A DNA stretch of 64,000 nucleotides from Microbacterium hydrocarbonoxydans (GCF_900105205.1 NZ_FNSQ01000005.1:744001-808000); one strand, 5' to 3'; shown: positions 55,748 through 64,000, numbered from the stretch's first letter. Notes: generated from the letters alone by a model not told the origin. Made by a program: numbers and translations.

Positions 55748-55921
55748 GTGCCGGGTCACTTTCGCATCGGATGATCTGTGCCGGGTCAGTTTCGCATCCG
55801 ATGATCTGTGCGGGGTCAGTTTCGCATTGGATGATCTCTGCGGGGTCAGTTTCGCATCCCGATCGCCCGTTTCCGGTGCGGAAGTGGCCCCGCTTGTGGT
55901 GCGGTGCGGAAGTGGCCCCGC
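55748..55921. repeat. 30-bp repeat array E1 (four direct, two inverted copies)
   Basis: Direct units start at 55748, 55778, 55808 and 55838 (exactly 30 bp apart), each with GYGCSGGGTCASTTTCGCAT and an ATGATCT filler. Two inverted copies GGTGCGGAAGTGGCCCCGC follow at 55875-55893 and 55903-55921. The last direct and first inverted copies pair over 18 of 19 positions in RNA. It lies 52 bp after the SseB-like gene's stop. Confidence 0.87.
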
Positions 55922-56042
55922 TTGACGGTGCGGGGAGAGTGTGCGCTCGGTGGGGTTGAAAGCGCACCGGATGCGAGCGTTCGGGCGCATTCTCGACCCC
56001 GATCGGGTTTCGGAGAGGATGCGGAATCGCTGCGTGGCCGAT

Positions 56043-56205
56043 GCGGGGTCATTTCCGCATCCGAATTACCCGTTTCGGGTGCGGAAGTGGCCCCGCATGA
56101 CGGTGCGGTGCGGAACTGGCCCCGCGTCGGGTGCGGAAGTGGCCCCGCTTGACGGTGCGGTGCGGAAGTGGCCCCGCTTGTGGTGCGGTGCGAAAGTGGC
56201 CCCGC
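56043..56205. repeat. Repeat array E2 (one direct, five inverted copies)
   Basis: One direct unit (GCGGGGTCATTTCCGCATCC from 56043) is followed by inverted copies at 56078-56096, 56107-56125, 56130-56148, 56159-56177 and 56187-56205. The first pair gives an uninterrupted 23-bp RNA stem (56043-56065 with 56074-56096, 8-nt loop) including three G-U pairs. The intervening 56-120 bp between E1 and E2 and the rest of this 562-bp gap show no gene. Confidence 0.87.
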
Positions 56206-56257
56206 TTGACGGTGTTCGACCCGGCTGAGCGCGGGACAGGCGCTCGTCGCGGTCGAC

Positions 56258-57625
56258 TCAGAACGGCGGGATGTCGGCTTCGTTCCGCCGCGTGGTGTTG
56301 CGCGCGCGGACGTCGTTCAGTGCGGCGCGCAGGGTCTTCGACCGATCGTCGACGACCTGGTCGTAGCCGAGACGCGAGGCCTCGGACCGCCGCTGAGCGG
56401 ATTGGGTGACCGGGCGGATCTCGCCGGCGAGGCTGAGCTCGCCGACGGCCGCGACCGTGCGGGGCACCGAGATCTGCTGGATGGAGCCGGCGACCGCGAT
56501 GGCGATCGCGAGGTCGGCGGCCGGCTCGGTGAAGCGCACACCCCCGACGGTCGAGACGTAGACGTCGAGGGTGCTCGTCTTGATCCCGGCCCGTCGCTCG
56601 AGGATCGCCAGCACCATGGCCACGCGCGACGAGTCGAGCCCGTGCACCACGCGACGGGGGTTCGGGGCGGTGGTGTTGATCGTGAGCGCCTGCACCTCGA
56701 CGGGCAGGGCGCGCCGCCCCTCGAGCGAGATGGCGACGCAGGTGCCGGGCTCGGTGTCGCCCTGCGACAGGAACAGTCCGGACGGATCGGGGACCTCGGC
56801 GATCCCGCCGCCGGTCATCTCGAAGCATCCGACCTCGTCCGTCGGGCCGAAACGGTTCTTCAGCGCCCGGATGAAGCGCAGCGACGTCTGACGGTCGCCC
56901 TCGAAGTGGCACACCACGTCGACCAGATGCTCAAGCACGCGAGGACCGGCGACCGTGCCGTCCTTCGTGACGTGCCCGACGATGATGATCGGCAGACTGC
57001 GGTCTTTCGCGACCCGGATGAGGGTCGCTGCGACCTCGCGCACCTGGCTCGGCTGCCCGGCGGCGCCGTCGATGAGCGACGACGAGACCGTCTGCACGGA
57101 GTCGACGATCACGAGCTGCGGTGCCACCTCGTCGATATGACCCAGGATCGTGGCGAGGTCGGTCTCGCTGGCGAGATACAGCTCGTCGTGGAGTGCGCCG
57201 GTGCGCTCGGCGCGGAGCCGCACCTGCGCGGGAGATTCCTCGGCGCTGGCATACAGGACCCGGCGCCCCGATCGGGCGGCCTGGGCTGCGACCTCGAGCA
57301 GCAGCGTCGACTTGCCGACGCCGGGCTCACCGCTGAGCAGGATCGCCGCACCGGGCACGATGCCCCCGCCGAGGACCCGGTCGAACTCTCCGACACCGCT
57401 GGTCCGCCGCGGAGCGTCTTCGGTCGTGATCTCGGTGATCGGGCGCGCCGCCTTCGCGGCCGTGGGCGCGAGGGGTGTGATGCGGCTGAGGATGCCGGTC
57501 TGCACCCCCTGCTCCTGCACCGTGCCCCACTGCTGGCACTCCGCGCATCGACCGACCCACTTCGCCGTGGTCCATCCGCATTCGGTGCACACGTACGCGG
57601 GAGGAGCGGGTTTGCGGGTGGCCAT
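56258..57625 (-). CDS. radA: DNA repair protein RadA
   Basis: A 455-residue RecA-like helicase/branch-migration protein. The zinc finger is C13-x2-C16 and C27-x2-C30; Walker A is GEPGVGKST near residue 100, and the RadA-specific KNRFGPTDEVG motif follows the ATPase core. The C-terminal third is the Lon-like domain (DVYVSTVGGVRFTEPAADLAIAIAVAG, then ELSLAGEIRPV). The length and domain order are standard. It processes recombination intermediates with RecA. Convergent with the SseB-like gene across repeat array E. Confidence 0.96.
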   Translation of the reverse strand: MATRKPAPPAYVCTECGWTTAKWVGRCAECQQWGTVQEQGVQTGILSRITPLAPTAAKAARPITEITTEDAPRRTSGVGEFDRVLGGGIVPGAAILLSGEPGVGKSTLLLEVAAQAARSGRRVLYASAEESPAQVRLRAERTGALHDELYLASETDLATILGHIDEVAPQLVIVDSVQTVSSSLIDGAAGQPSQVREVAATLIRVAKDRSLPIIIVGHVTKDGTVAGPRVLEHLVDVVCHFEGDRQTSLRFIRALKNRFGPTDEVGCFEMTGGGIAEVPDPSGLFLSQGDTEPGTCVAISLEGRRALPVEVQALTINTTAPNPRRVVHGLDSSRVAMVLAILERRAGIKTSTLDVYVSTVGGVRFTEPAADLAIAIAVAGSIQQISVPRTVAAVGELSLAGEIRPVTQSAQRRSEASRLGYDQVVDDRSKTLRAALNDVRARNTTRRNEADIPPF

Positions 57626-57671
57626 GCAGCCAGGCTATCGCCGGGATCAGACATCCCTATCACCCCGGGCA

Positions 57672-57684
57672 TTATTCACGGCCG
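57672..57684. promoter_or_regulatory. TTATTCACGGCCG motif upstream of the cyd regulator
   Basis: TTATTCACGGCCG lies 41 bp before the regulator's ATG. The near-identical TTATTCACGGTCG lies upstream of cydA at 58384-58396. Shared sequence in the two leader regions suggests a common operator, most likely for the regulator itself. Confidence 0.5.
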
Positions 57685-57725
57685 AACGACCCCACCGCGC
57701 GAGAGGGCGGCGGGATACTGGATTC

Positions 57726-58370
57726 ATGGCCAACGGCGGGCCCGTCTGCGGGCCGATCTCCACGTTCTCACGGGTGCGCATCCTGCACCTCGTGCAGAGT
57801 CGTGCGGAGCGCACGATCGGCGAGCTCTGCGAGGCTACCGGCCTGCATCCCAACACCGTTCGCGAGCACCTGCAGCGCCTGATCGAGGGCGGCTACGTCA
57901 TCCAGGCCAGTGAGCACCGCACCACCCGCGGCCGCCCGCGCACCCTCTACAGCGCCGCCACCGGCACGGCCGACGCCTCCAGTCCCATCGCCCGCAACAA
58001 GGCGAAGGCGGCAGCGGAGCGCGGAGACCTGCTGCGCCGCGTCATCCCCACCTCCGCATCCGCCCTCGGTCGCGAGGCGACCTACCAGCTGGATGCCCTG
58101 ATCGAGCACTTGGAGGAGAGCGGCTTCGAGCCCGTCGTCGACGACGAGCAGCTCACCGTCGATCTCAGCCCGTGCCCGCACGCCGCGGGTCGCGCCGAAG
58201 ACCGTCCGATGCTGTGCTCCGTGCACCTCGGCCTCATGCAGGGGGTGCTCACCGAAGCCGGTGGACCGCTCGCCGCCGAGGCCGTGCGCACCCCCGCCCT
58301 GGCGGCGGGCTGCGCTGTGCCTGCGGACTGCGTGGTGCAGCTGCGTCTGACGGAGATGACCGCCGCCTAG
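57726..58370 (+). CDS. Cysteine-rich HTH regulator (SufR-like), probable cyd regulator
   Basis: A 214-residue regulator. The N-terminal winged helix (SRVRILHLVQSRAERTIGELCEATGLHPNTVREHLQRLIEGGYVIQASEHRTTRGRPRTLYSAA) is of the ArsR/SufR type. The C-terminal half holds C150 (SPCPH), C164 (LCSVHLG), C196 (AGC) and C202 (DCVV), spaced as in Fe-S-cluster-binding SufR-like sensors. It would therefore sense O2, NO or iron-sulfur status. Directly upstream of cydAB on the same strand, with a shared TTATTCACGG motif, it is the likely regulator of cytochrome bd. GATACT ends six bases before the ATG. Confidence 0.85.
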   Translation: MANGGPVCGPISTFSRVRILHLVQSRAERTIGELCEATGLHPNTVREHLQRLIEGGYVIQASEHRTTRGRPRTLYSAATGTADASSPIARNKAKAAAERGDLLRRVIPTSASALGREATYQLDALIEHLEESGFEPVVDDEQLTVDLSPCPHAAGRAEDRPMLCSVHLGLMQGVLTEAGGPLAAEAVRTPALAAGCAVPADCVVQLRLTEMTAA

Positions 58371-58383
58371 GCGACCATCTGAC

Positions 58384-58396
58384 TTATTCACGGTCG
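58384..58396. promoter_or_regulatory. TTATTCACGGTCG motif upstream of cydA
   Basis: TTATTCACGGTCG differs in one base from the motif at 57672-57684 and sits 81 bp before the cydA ATG, in the 107-bp gap after the regulator gene. Confidence 0.5.
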
Positions 58397-58477
58397 GCGG
58401 CCCCGCGGGGGCGTCCGGCCCGTGGTCAGCGTGCATCCAGGCGCTGAAGAACCAGAGCACGGAAGAAGGAGTGGCTC

Positions 58478-59893
58478 ATGGAATGGCTCGACCCGCTGGT
58501 CCTGTCGCGATGGCAGTTCGGTCTCACGACCGTCTATCACTACCTCTTCGTGCCTCTGACGATCGGCATGGCGCTGGTCGCGGCGATCTTCCAGACCGCA
58601 TGGGTGCGCACCGGCAAGGTGCAGTACCTCCACCTCACCCGGTTCTTCGGCAAGATCTTCCTGATCAACTTCGCCATGGGCGTCGTCACCGGCATCGTGC
58701 AGGAGTTCCAGTTCGGGATGAACTGGTCGGACTACTCGCGCTTCGTCGGCGATGTGTTCGGAGCCCCGCTCGCCTTCGAAGGGCTGCTGGCGTTCTTCTT
58801 CGAGGCGACGTTCATCGGTCTCTGGATCTTCGGCTGGGACAAACTCCCGCAGAAGCTGCATCTCGCCACGATCTGGTGCGTCTCGATCGGCAGCATCCTG
58901 TCGGCGTACTTCATCATCGCGGCGAACGCCTTCATGCAGAATCCGGTCGGCTACGAGTACAACCCCGTCACGAACCGGGCCGAGCTGGTCGACTTCTGGG
59001 CGCTGCTGACGAACCCGGTGGCGCTCGCCGCGTTCCCGCACACCATCTTCGGCGCGCTGATGTTCGCCGCCGGTGTCGTCATCTCGGTCTCGGCCTGGCA
59101 CCTGGCACGCGGACAGCATTTCGACACGATGCGCATCTCGCTCAAGTTCGGACTCTGGGCGATGATCTTCTCCACCGCCGGCGTCGTGCTCACCGGTGAC
59201 CAGCTGGGCCTGGCGATGTACGCCGCACAGCCCATGAAGATGGCGGCCGCAGAGGCGACCTTCAACACCGTCTGCGGGCCGGATGCCTCCTTCAGCCTCT
59301 TCACGCTCGGCACCCCCGACGGCAGCTCCGAGCTGTTCTCGATCCGCGTGCCGTACCTCCTGTCGCTGTTGTCGACGCACACGTTCGACGCCTGCGTGCA
59401 CGGCATCAATGACCTCAACGCCGAGTACGCGTCGACCTTCGCCGACACCGGCCTGACCGAGTTCGCCCCGATCCTCTGGGTCACGTACTGGGCGTTCCGC
59501 TGGATGATCGGCCTCGGCATGGCCGCCGCCCTCGTCGCTGTCGTCGGCCTCTGGGTCACCCGCAAGAGCGCCAAGAACCCGCCGGCGCCGTGGATGTGGA
59601 AGCTCGCGATCTGGTCGTTCCCGCTCGCGCTCGTCGCCAACATCATGGGCTGGGTCTTCACCGAGATGGGCAGGCAGCCCTGGATCGTCTTCGGCCTGAT
59701 GACCACGCAGGACGGTGTCTCGCCGGGAGTCAGCGGGGTCGAGGTGCTCATCTCGCTGATCGCCTTCACCGCGATCTACGCCGCACTAGCGGTGGTCGAG
59801 ATCCGCCTCATCATCCGCGCGGCCCAGAAGGGTCCTGACACCGAAGAACAGCCCCACGAGGAGACGGCCCAGCTGCCGTCCGTCGTGTACTGA
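58478..59893 (+). CDS. cydA: Cytochrome bd ubiquinol oxidase subunit I
   Basis: A 471-residue quinol oxidase subunit that reduces O2 to water under low oxygen or stress. H21 (VYHYLFVPLT) is the heme-b595-side ligand position and H188 (FPHTIFGAL) a heme b558 ligand; RWMIGLGM contains the Met ligand. GRQPWIVFGLMTTQDGVSP is the conserved C-terminal block. At 471 residues it has the short Q-loop form (E. coli CydA is longer). The ATG follows GAAGGAG. Next are cydB, cydD and cydC in order. Confidence 0.96.
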   Translation: MEWLDPLVLSRWQFGLTTVYHYLFVPLTIGMALVAAIFQTAWVRTGKVQYLHLTRFFGKIFLINFAMGVVTGIVQEFQFGMNWSDYSRFVGDVFGAPLAFEGLLAFFFEATFIGLWIFGWDKLPQKLHLATIWCVSIGSILSAYFIIAANAFMQNPVGYEYNPVTNRAELVDFWALLTNPVALAAFPHTIFGALMFAAGVVISVSAWHLARGQHFDTMRISLKFGLWAMIFSTAGVVLTGDQLGLAMYAAQPMKMAAAEATFNTVCGPDASFSLFTLGTPDGSSELFSIRVPYLLSLLSTHTFDACVHGINDLNAEYASTFADTGLTEFAPILWVTYWAFRWMIGLGMAAALVAVVGLWVTRKSAKNPPAPWMWKLAIWSFPLALVANIMGWVFTEMGRQPWIVFGLMTTQDGVSPGVSGVEVLISLIAFTAIYAALAVVEIRLIIRAAQKGPDTEEQPHEETAQLPSVVY

Positions 59894-59907
59894 GAAAGGG
59901 AACAGTC

Positions 59908-60930
59908 ATGGAATACATGTGGTTCTGGATCGTCGCCTTCCTCTTCGTCGGCTACTTCGTGCTCGACGGGTTCGACTTCGGCGTGGGCATGTCGCTGCCG
60001 TTCCTCGGCAAGAACGACGTCTCGCGTCGGCAGGTCATCAACACGATCGGCCCCATCTGGGATCTCAACGAGACCTGGGTCATCGTCGCCGGCGCCTGCC
60101 TGTTCGCGTCGTTCCCCGAGTGGTACGCGACGCTGTTCAGCGGGTTCTACCTGCCGCTGCTGCTGATCCTGCTCGCGCTGATCCTGCGAGGGGTGTCGTT
60201 CGAGTACCGGCACCAGCGTGAGGGAGCGCAGTGGAAGCGAGGCTTCGACCGGATGATCGTGATCGGCTCGGCCGTGCCGGCACTGCTGTGGGGTGTCGCG
60301 TTCGGCAACATCGTGCAGGGTGTCGCCATCGACGAGAACCACATCTATGTGGGCGGATTCTTCGCGCTGCTGAACCCGTACTCGCTGCTCGTCGGCATCA
60401 CGACGCTGCTGCTCTTCTTCCTGCACGGCGTGCTGTTCGTCTCGCTCAAGACCGACGGGCAGGTGCACACGGACGCTCGTCGCCTGGTCAAGCTCGCCGC
60501 CGGACCGACGGTGCTCGCCGCCGCGGGCACCGTGCTCTGGACCATCGGCATCGCCTGGGATCGCGAGTCTCCGCTGACGCTCATGGTCATCGGATGCGGG
60601 CTTGTCGCCGCCCTCGCCCTGATCGCGTCGGTGCTCTTCTCGCTGCGCGGTCGCGACGGGCGGGCCTTCACGGCGGGCGCCGTCACCGTGGCATCCGCCG
60701 TCGTGATGCTGTTCGCGGCGCTGTTCCCGTACGTGATGCCGTCGACGATCGACCCGGCCTTCAGCCTCACGATCGAGAACGCCTCGAGCACGCCGTATAC
60801 GCTGACGATCATGAGCTGGACCGCGCTGATCGCCCTTCCGCTGGTGCTCGCGTACCAGACGTGGACGTACTGGATCTTCCGCAAGCGCGTCACCCGCACG
60901 TCGATCGAGGGGGCTCCGGCGCACGCGTGA
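59908..60930 (+). CDS. cydB: Cytochrome bd ubiquinol oxidase subunit II
   Basis: A 340-residue membrane subunit. VLDGFDFGVGMSLPFLG near the N-terminus, IGPIWDLNETWVIVAGACLFASFPEWYATLFSGFYLPLLLILL and the GVSFEYR block are diagnostic. It has about nine helices and no heme of its own, stabilising CydA. It starts 14 bp after cydA with AAAGGGA as ribosome-binding site. An inverted repeat separates it from cydD. Confidence 0.96.
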   Translation: MEYMWFWIVAFLFVGYFVLDGFDFGVGMSLPFLGKNDVSRRQVINTIGPIWDLNETWVIVAGACLFASFPEWYATLFSGFYLPLLLILLALILRGVSFEYRHQREGAQWKRGFDRMIVIGSAVPALLWGVAFGNIVQGVAIDENHIYVGGFFALLNPYSLLVGITTLLLFFLHGVLFVSLKTDGQVHTDARRLVKLAAGPTVLAAAGTVLWTIGIAWDRESPLTLMVIGCGLVAALALIASVLFSLRGRDGRAFTAGAVTVASAVVMLFAALFPYVMPSTIDPAFSLTIENASSTPYTLTIMSWTALIALPLVLAYQTWTYWIFRKRVTRTSIEGAPAHA

Positions 60931-60960
60931 GAGGGCCCACTTCGCACACCTCGCCGCGGC

Positions 60961-60991
60961 CTGCACAGGTTCTCACCGATTCCCTGTGCAG
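60961..60991. promoter_or_regulatory. Inverted repeat between cydB and cydD
   Basis: CTGCACAGG (60961-60969) and CCTGTGCAG (60983-60991) are perfect 9-bp arms around 13 bases, in the 103-bp cydB-cydD gap. It could be an attenuating hairpin setting the AB-to-DC ratio or a second operator. Confidence 0.45.
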
Positions 60992-61033
60992 ACCGGGGCA
61001 TCGTGTGCACCGTGACCATGGTGAGGTCGACGA

Positions 61034-62737
61034 ATGAAGCCCGTCGACATCCGGCTGCTGCGCTACGCGAGCGCGGCGCGAGGATTCCTGCTGCTCTCCG
61101 GCGCGATCGGGGTCGTGCAGACCGCCGTGACGATCGCGTTCGCCTGGATGCTGACGGATGCCGTCACCGGCGCGCTCGCGGGGCGCGATGTCGCGGCATC
61201 CCTGTTCTGGCTGCTCGGACTCGCTGCCCTGCGGGGTGTGCTGATCGCGGCCTCGGATGCCGCCGGAACCCGCGCCGCCGCCAAGACCGGGATGCAGCTG
61301 CGGGCCGCGCTGATCGCCGCCGTCGGTCGACTCGGACCAGGCTGGCTCGCGCAGCGCAATCAGGCTGGACTCGCCGTCACCGCCGGGCACGGGCTCGAGG
61401 CTCTCGACGCGTACTTCGCCCGGTACATCCCGCAGCTCGTGCTCACGGTCATCGCGACGCCGGTGCTGCTCGCGGTCATGTGGTGGCAGGACTGGCCGAG
61501 TGGACTGACGGCGCTCATCACGCTGCCGCTGATCCCGCTCTTCCTGATCCTCATCGGCATCGCGACCCGGACGGTGCAGCGCACGCAGTGGCAGACTCTG
61601 CAGCGGTTGGCGGCACGGTTCGCCGACACCGTGCAGGGGCTCTCGACGCTGCGCCTGTTCGGGCGCGAGCGCCGGGCCGCCGCGCAGATCGAGCACACGG
61701 CGGACGAGTACCGCCGCGAGACGATGAAGGTGCTGCGGTTCTCGTTCCTGTCGGGGTTCGCGATGGAGCTGTTGGCCTCACTTGCCGTGGCGCTGATCGC
61801 CGTGGCGGTCGGATTCCGGCTGCTGTCTGGCGACCTCTCGCTCGAGGTCGGGCTGTTCGTGCTGCTGCTCGCGCCCGAGACGTTCCTGCCGATCCGGCAG
61901 GTCGGCGTGCAGTTCCATGCCGCCGCGGAGGGGGTCGCGGCGACCGAGGACGTGTTCGAGGTGCTCGATGCGGCGGAGGCTCGGGCGGAGGCTCGGGCGG
62001 GGGCTCGGGTGGGGGCTCGGGCGGAGGCTGTTCACGATTCAGCACGAGATGTCGGAGCGCGGGTATCAGGTGGGCTGACAGCCGGTCAGCGTGATTCTCA
62101 TGCTGAGTTGCGAACGGCCAGCGCGCGAGACCTGGCTGTCGCCGACCTGCGGGTGCGTGATCTGCCGCCCGTCTCGTTCACCGCGACGCCCGGAACCATC
62201 ACCCTGATCGAGGGCCCGAGCGGTGCGGGCAAGTCGAGTCTGCTCGGGGCTCTGCGCGGGGCGGTCGAGTTCGAGGGCGCGGCGACGGTCGGCGGCGTCG
62301 ATGTGCGGGCTCTCGCTCCCTCCGAGTGGCTGGCCTGGAGTGGGCAGCGGCCGCAGCTGAGCCGCGGCACGATCGCGGCCAACGTCGCGCTCGGCGACGA
62401 CGACCCCGATGCCGGCCGCATCCGTCGTGCCCTCGATGACGCGTGCGCGTCCGACCTCGATCCAGGGCTCGAGCTCGGCGTGCAGGGCAGCGGACTCTCC
62501 GGAGGGCAGGCGCAACGCGTCGCGGTCGCCCGCGCGCTCTACCGCCATTCCGCTCGACCGGACGTGGTGCTGGCCCTCGATGAGCCGTCCAGCGCCCTCG
62601 ACCCCGACACCGAGGAACGGCTCTGGCAGTCGCTGCGGGCACGAGCGGATGCCGGGGCGACGATCCTCCTCGTGTCGCACCGCCGCTCGGCCCGGGCCAT
62701 CGCCGACCGGGTCGTCGAGCTGGGGGTGATCGCATGA
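61034..62737 (+). CDS. cydD: Thiol reductant ABC exporter subunit CydD
   Basis: A 567-residue half of the CydDC exporter, needed for assembly of cytochrome bd. Six helices at about 20-300, then an ATPase: Walker A GPSGAGKSSLLGAL, signature LSGGQAQRVAVARALYR, Walker B VVLALDEPSSALD, switch H in LLVSHRR. Between the domains (residues about 313-360) lies a linker not seen in typical CydD: ARAEARAGARVGARAEA encoded by 12-bp repeats (61973-62029). The start ATG at 61034 is weakly preceded by GAGG-type sequence. The stop overlaps the cydC start by 4 bp. Confidence 0.93.
   Translation: MKPVDIRLLRYASAARGFLLLSGAIGVVQTAVTIAFAWMLTDAVTGALAGRDVAASLFWLLGLAALRGVLIAASDAAGTRAAAKTGMQLRAALIAAVGRLGPGWLAQRNQAGLAVTAGHGLEALDAYFARYIPQLVLTVIATPVLLAVMWWQDWPSGLTALITLPLIPLFLILIGIATRTVQRTQWQTLQRLAARFADTVQGLSTLRLFGRERRAAAQIEHTADEYRRETMKVLRFSFLSGFAMELLASLAVALIAVAVGFRLLSGDLSLEVGLFVLLLAPETFLPIRQVGVQFHAAAEGVAATEDVFEVLDAAEARAEARAGARVGARAEAVHDSARDVGARVSGGLTAGQRDSHAELRTASARDLAVADLRVRDLPPVSFTATPGTITLIEGPSGAGKSSLLGALRGAVEFEGAATVGGVDVRALAPSEWLAWSGQRPQLSRGTIAANVALGDDDPDAGRIRRALDDACASDLDPGLELGVQGSGLSGGQAQRVAVARALYRHSARPDVVLALDEPSSALDPDTEERLWQSLRARADAGATILLVSHRRSARAIADRVVELGVIA
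61973..62029 (+). repeat. 12-bp tandem repeat inside cydD
   Basis: GCGGAGGCTCGG-type 12-mers repeat about 4.7 times, adding Ala-Arg-Ala-Glu/Gly units to the CydD linker. The exact period keeps the frame, so copy-number change would not break the gene. Confidence 0.8.
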
Positions 62738-64000
62738 GCGCGGACTCCGCCCGGGTGCGTGGCATCCTGCGTCTGGCGCAGCCGCCGATCCGTCGCTTCC
62801 TCCCCGGCCTGATCTGGGGGTTCCTGTCGGCGGGTGCCGCGGTGAGCCTGCTCGCGGTCAGCGGCTGGCTGATCGTGAGCGCGTCGATCGTCGATTCCCT
62901 CGTGCCCCTGTCGATCGCGGTGGTCGGCGTGCGGTTCTTCGCGGTGTCGCGCGCGGTGACCAGGTATCTGGAACGGCTCAGCGGACACGATGCGGCGCTG
63001 CGTCAGCTCGCCTCGACCCGCGCCGACATGGTGCGGCGGCTGACGCCGCTCTCTCCGGCAGGTCTCGGCCGTACTGACCATGGCCGTGTCCTCTCGGCGC
63101 TCGTCGACGACGTCGAGAACCTGCAGAACCTTCCACTGCGCGTCGTGCAGCCGCTCGCGGTCGCCGGGCTGGTCGCGCTCGGCGCGGTCGGGTTCCTGGC
63201 GTTCGTGTCGGTGCCGGCCGCACTCACCCTCGCCCTGTGTCTGCTGATCGCTGCCGCCGCGGCCGTGGGCCTCGGCTGGCTGTTCGGGTCGCGCGCGGAA
63301 GCCGCGGTCTCGCGTCGGCGCGGCGATCTGTCGGCGGCGCTGACCGATTATTTCGGCGCACTGGATGTGCTGCTCGCCTACGGCGCAGAGCCGCAGGCGC
63401 GCGAGCGGGTGCGGAACGCGGATGCCGAGCTGCGCCGCGCGGTGGGCACGGCCTCCCTCGCGCAGGCCGTCGCCGCCGGCGTCGTCTCGGCTGTCGCCGG
63501 TGCCGCATCGGTGTGGGCGCTCGCCGTCGCCGCTCCCGGACTGCAGACCGGGGCGATCGACGGCCCCTGGCTCGCCGTCGCGGTGCTCGTGCCGATGGTC
63601 GTCTTCGAGGTGTTCGGGGCGGTGCCGATCGCCGCGGCATCCTGGCGGAGCGTGCGGTCGAGCGCCGAGCGGATCGTCGATGTCCTGCCCTCGGACGTTC
63701 CCGCCGAGCTGCGAACGGACGACGGGGAGGATGCCGAGATCGTCGGTGTGCCCGAGCTGCGCCTGCGCGGGGTGCGGGCGTGGTGGCCCGGCGGGTCACC
63801 CGCGCTGCGCGGAATCGACCTCGATCTGCGTCCCGGCGAACGGGTGCTCGTCTCGGGACCGAGCGGTGCCGGCAAGAGCTCTCTCGCGGCTGCGCTGGTG
63901 GGATTCCTGCGGGTCGAGGGGGAGTACTCGGTCGGCGGGCGGGATGCCGCCCTGCTGTCGGGGGCGGCGCTGCGCCGCACGATCGGCCTGTGCGAGCAGA
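62734..64000 (+). CDS. cydC: Thiol reductant ABC exporter subunit CydC, truncated by the window end
   Basis: The first 422 codons of the second exporter half. The membrane domain begins LPGLIWGFLSAGAAVSLLAVSGWLIVSASI and includes VRFFAVSRAVTRYLERLSGHDAALR, a CydC hallmark. The ATPase starts VLVSGPSGAGKSSLAAALVGFL (Walker A) near residue 376; the signature and Walker B lie beyond 64000. The ATG overlaps the cydD stop. No frame break is visible. Confidence 0.93.
   Translation, partial: MSADSARVRGILRLAQPPIRRFLPGLIWGFLSAGAAVSLLAVSGWLIVSASIVDSLVPLSIAVVGVRFFAVSRAVTRYLERLSGHDAALRQLASTRADMVRRLTPLSPAGLGRTDHGRVLSALVDDVENLQNLPLRVVQPLAVAGLVALGAVGFLAFVSVPAALTLALCLLIAAAAAVGLGWLFGSRAEAAVSRRRGDLSAALTDYFGALDVLLAYGAEPQARERVRNADAELRRAVGTASLAQAVAAGVVSAVAGAASVWALAVAAPGLQTGAIDGPWLAVAVLVPMVVFEVFGAVPIAAASWRSVRSSAERIVDVLPSDVPAELRTDDGEDAEIVGVPELRLRGVRAWWPGGSPALRGIDLDLRPGERVLVSGPSGAGKSSLAAALVGFLRVEGEYSVGGRDAALLSGAALRRTIGLCEQ

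Overview
The window is a very GC-rich, densely coded chromosomal segment with about 57 protein genes. Gene families, frequent 4-bp ATGA/GTGA overlaps, many apparently leaderless genes and the recurrent GGATGCC/GGCATCC codon pairs suggest an actinobacterium of the family Microbacteriaceae, most likely Microbacterium. The taxonomic call is inference: there is no rRNA or tRNA gene here. I see no phage, transposase, integrase or CRISPR array.

Layout. 1-2844: end of a quinone-oxidoreductase-type dehydrogenase, then dimethylargininase and ornithine aminotransferase (methylarginine/ornithine breakdown). 2877-9838: a disordered QG-rich protein, an MFS exporter with its MarR regulator, cutC, a monoacylglycerol-lipase-like hydrolase, a DUF1684 protein, a domain-swapped lipoate-protein ligase and an orphan DNA methyltransferase. 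9849-12836: a MarR/flavin monooxygenase/DUF3237 operon and a TetR gene divergent from 12998-19770, an amidohydrolase plus complete peptide-type ABC importer. 19821-24091: NUDIX, then a putrescine-type catabolic locus (cupin, FAD oxidase, Lrp/AsnC regulator, aldehyde dehydrogenase). 24260-27622: ROK regulator, YdjC-type deacetylase and sugar symporter. 27663-32588: Leloir genes galE, galK, galT with a divergent LacI regulator. 33160-38637: a second sugar operon (Gfo/Idh dehydrogenase, DUF993 aldolase-like protein, sugar phosphate isomerase, LacI, glycerate kinase) preceded by a LacI-type operator. 39087-45852: phosphoglucomutase, prephenate dehydratase, small unknowns, an AbiEi/DUF559 protein, a luciferase-like monooxygenase and an Hsp20/MerR pair. 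45905-50717: Na+/H+ antiporter, dicarboxylate-type symporter, a lipoprotein and a DUF2975/small membrane protein/HTH operon. 50929-57625: clpC, N-acetylglutamate synthase, an anchored protein, a candidate small RNA, an SseB-like protein and radA. 57726-64000: a cysteine-rich regulator and cydABDC (cytochrome bd; cydC cut by the window end).

Two window-wide patterns stand out. First, six arrays in five intergenic places carry one GC-rich repeat with an almost exact 30-bp period (core GCGGGGTCASTTTCGCATC), each closed by one or more inverted copies. The last direct and first inverted copy can fold into long RNA hairpins, several with G-U pairs that favour the plus-strand transcript. This is the best candidate for something undescribed. 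Second, five genes are each broken by a single missing base, always inside a short G or C run. That pattern points to sequencing or assembly error rather than gene decay, so those genes are probably intact in the cell.
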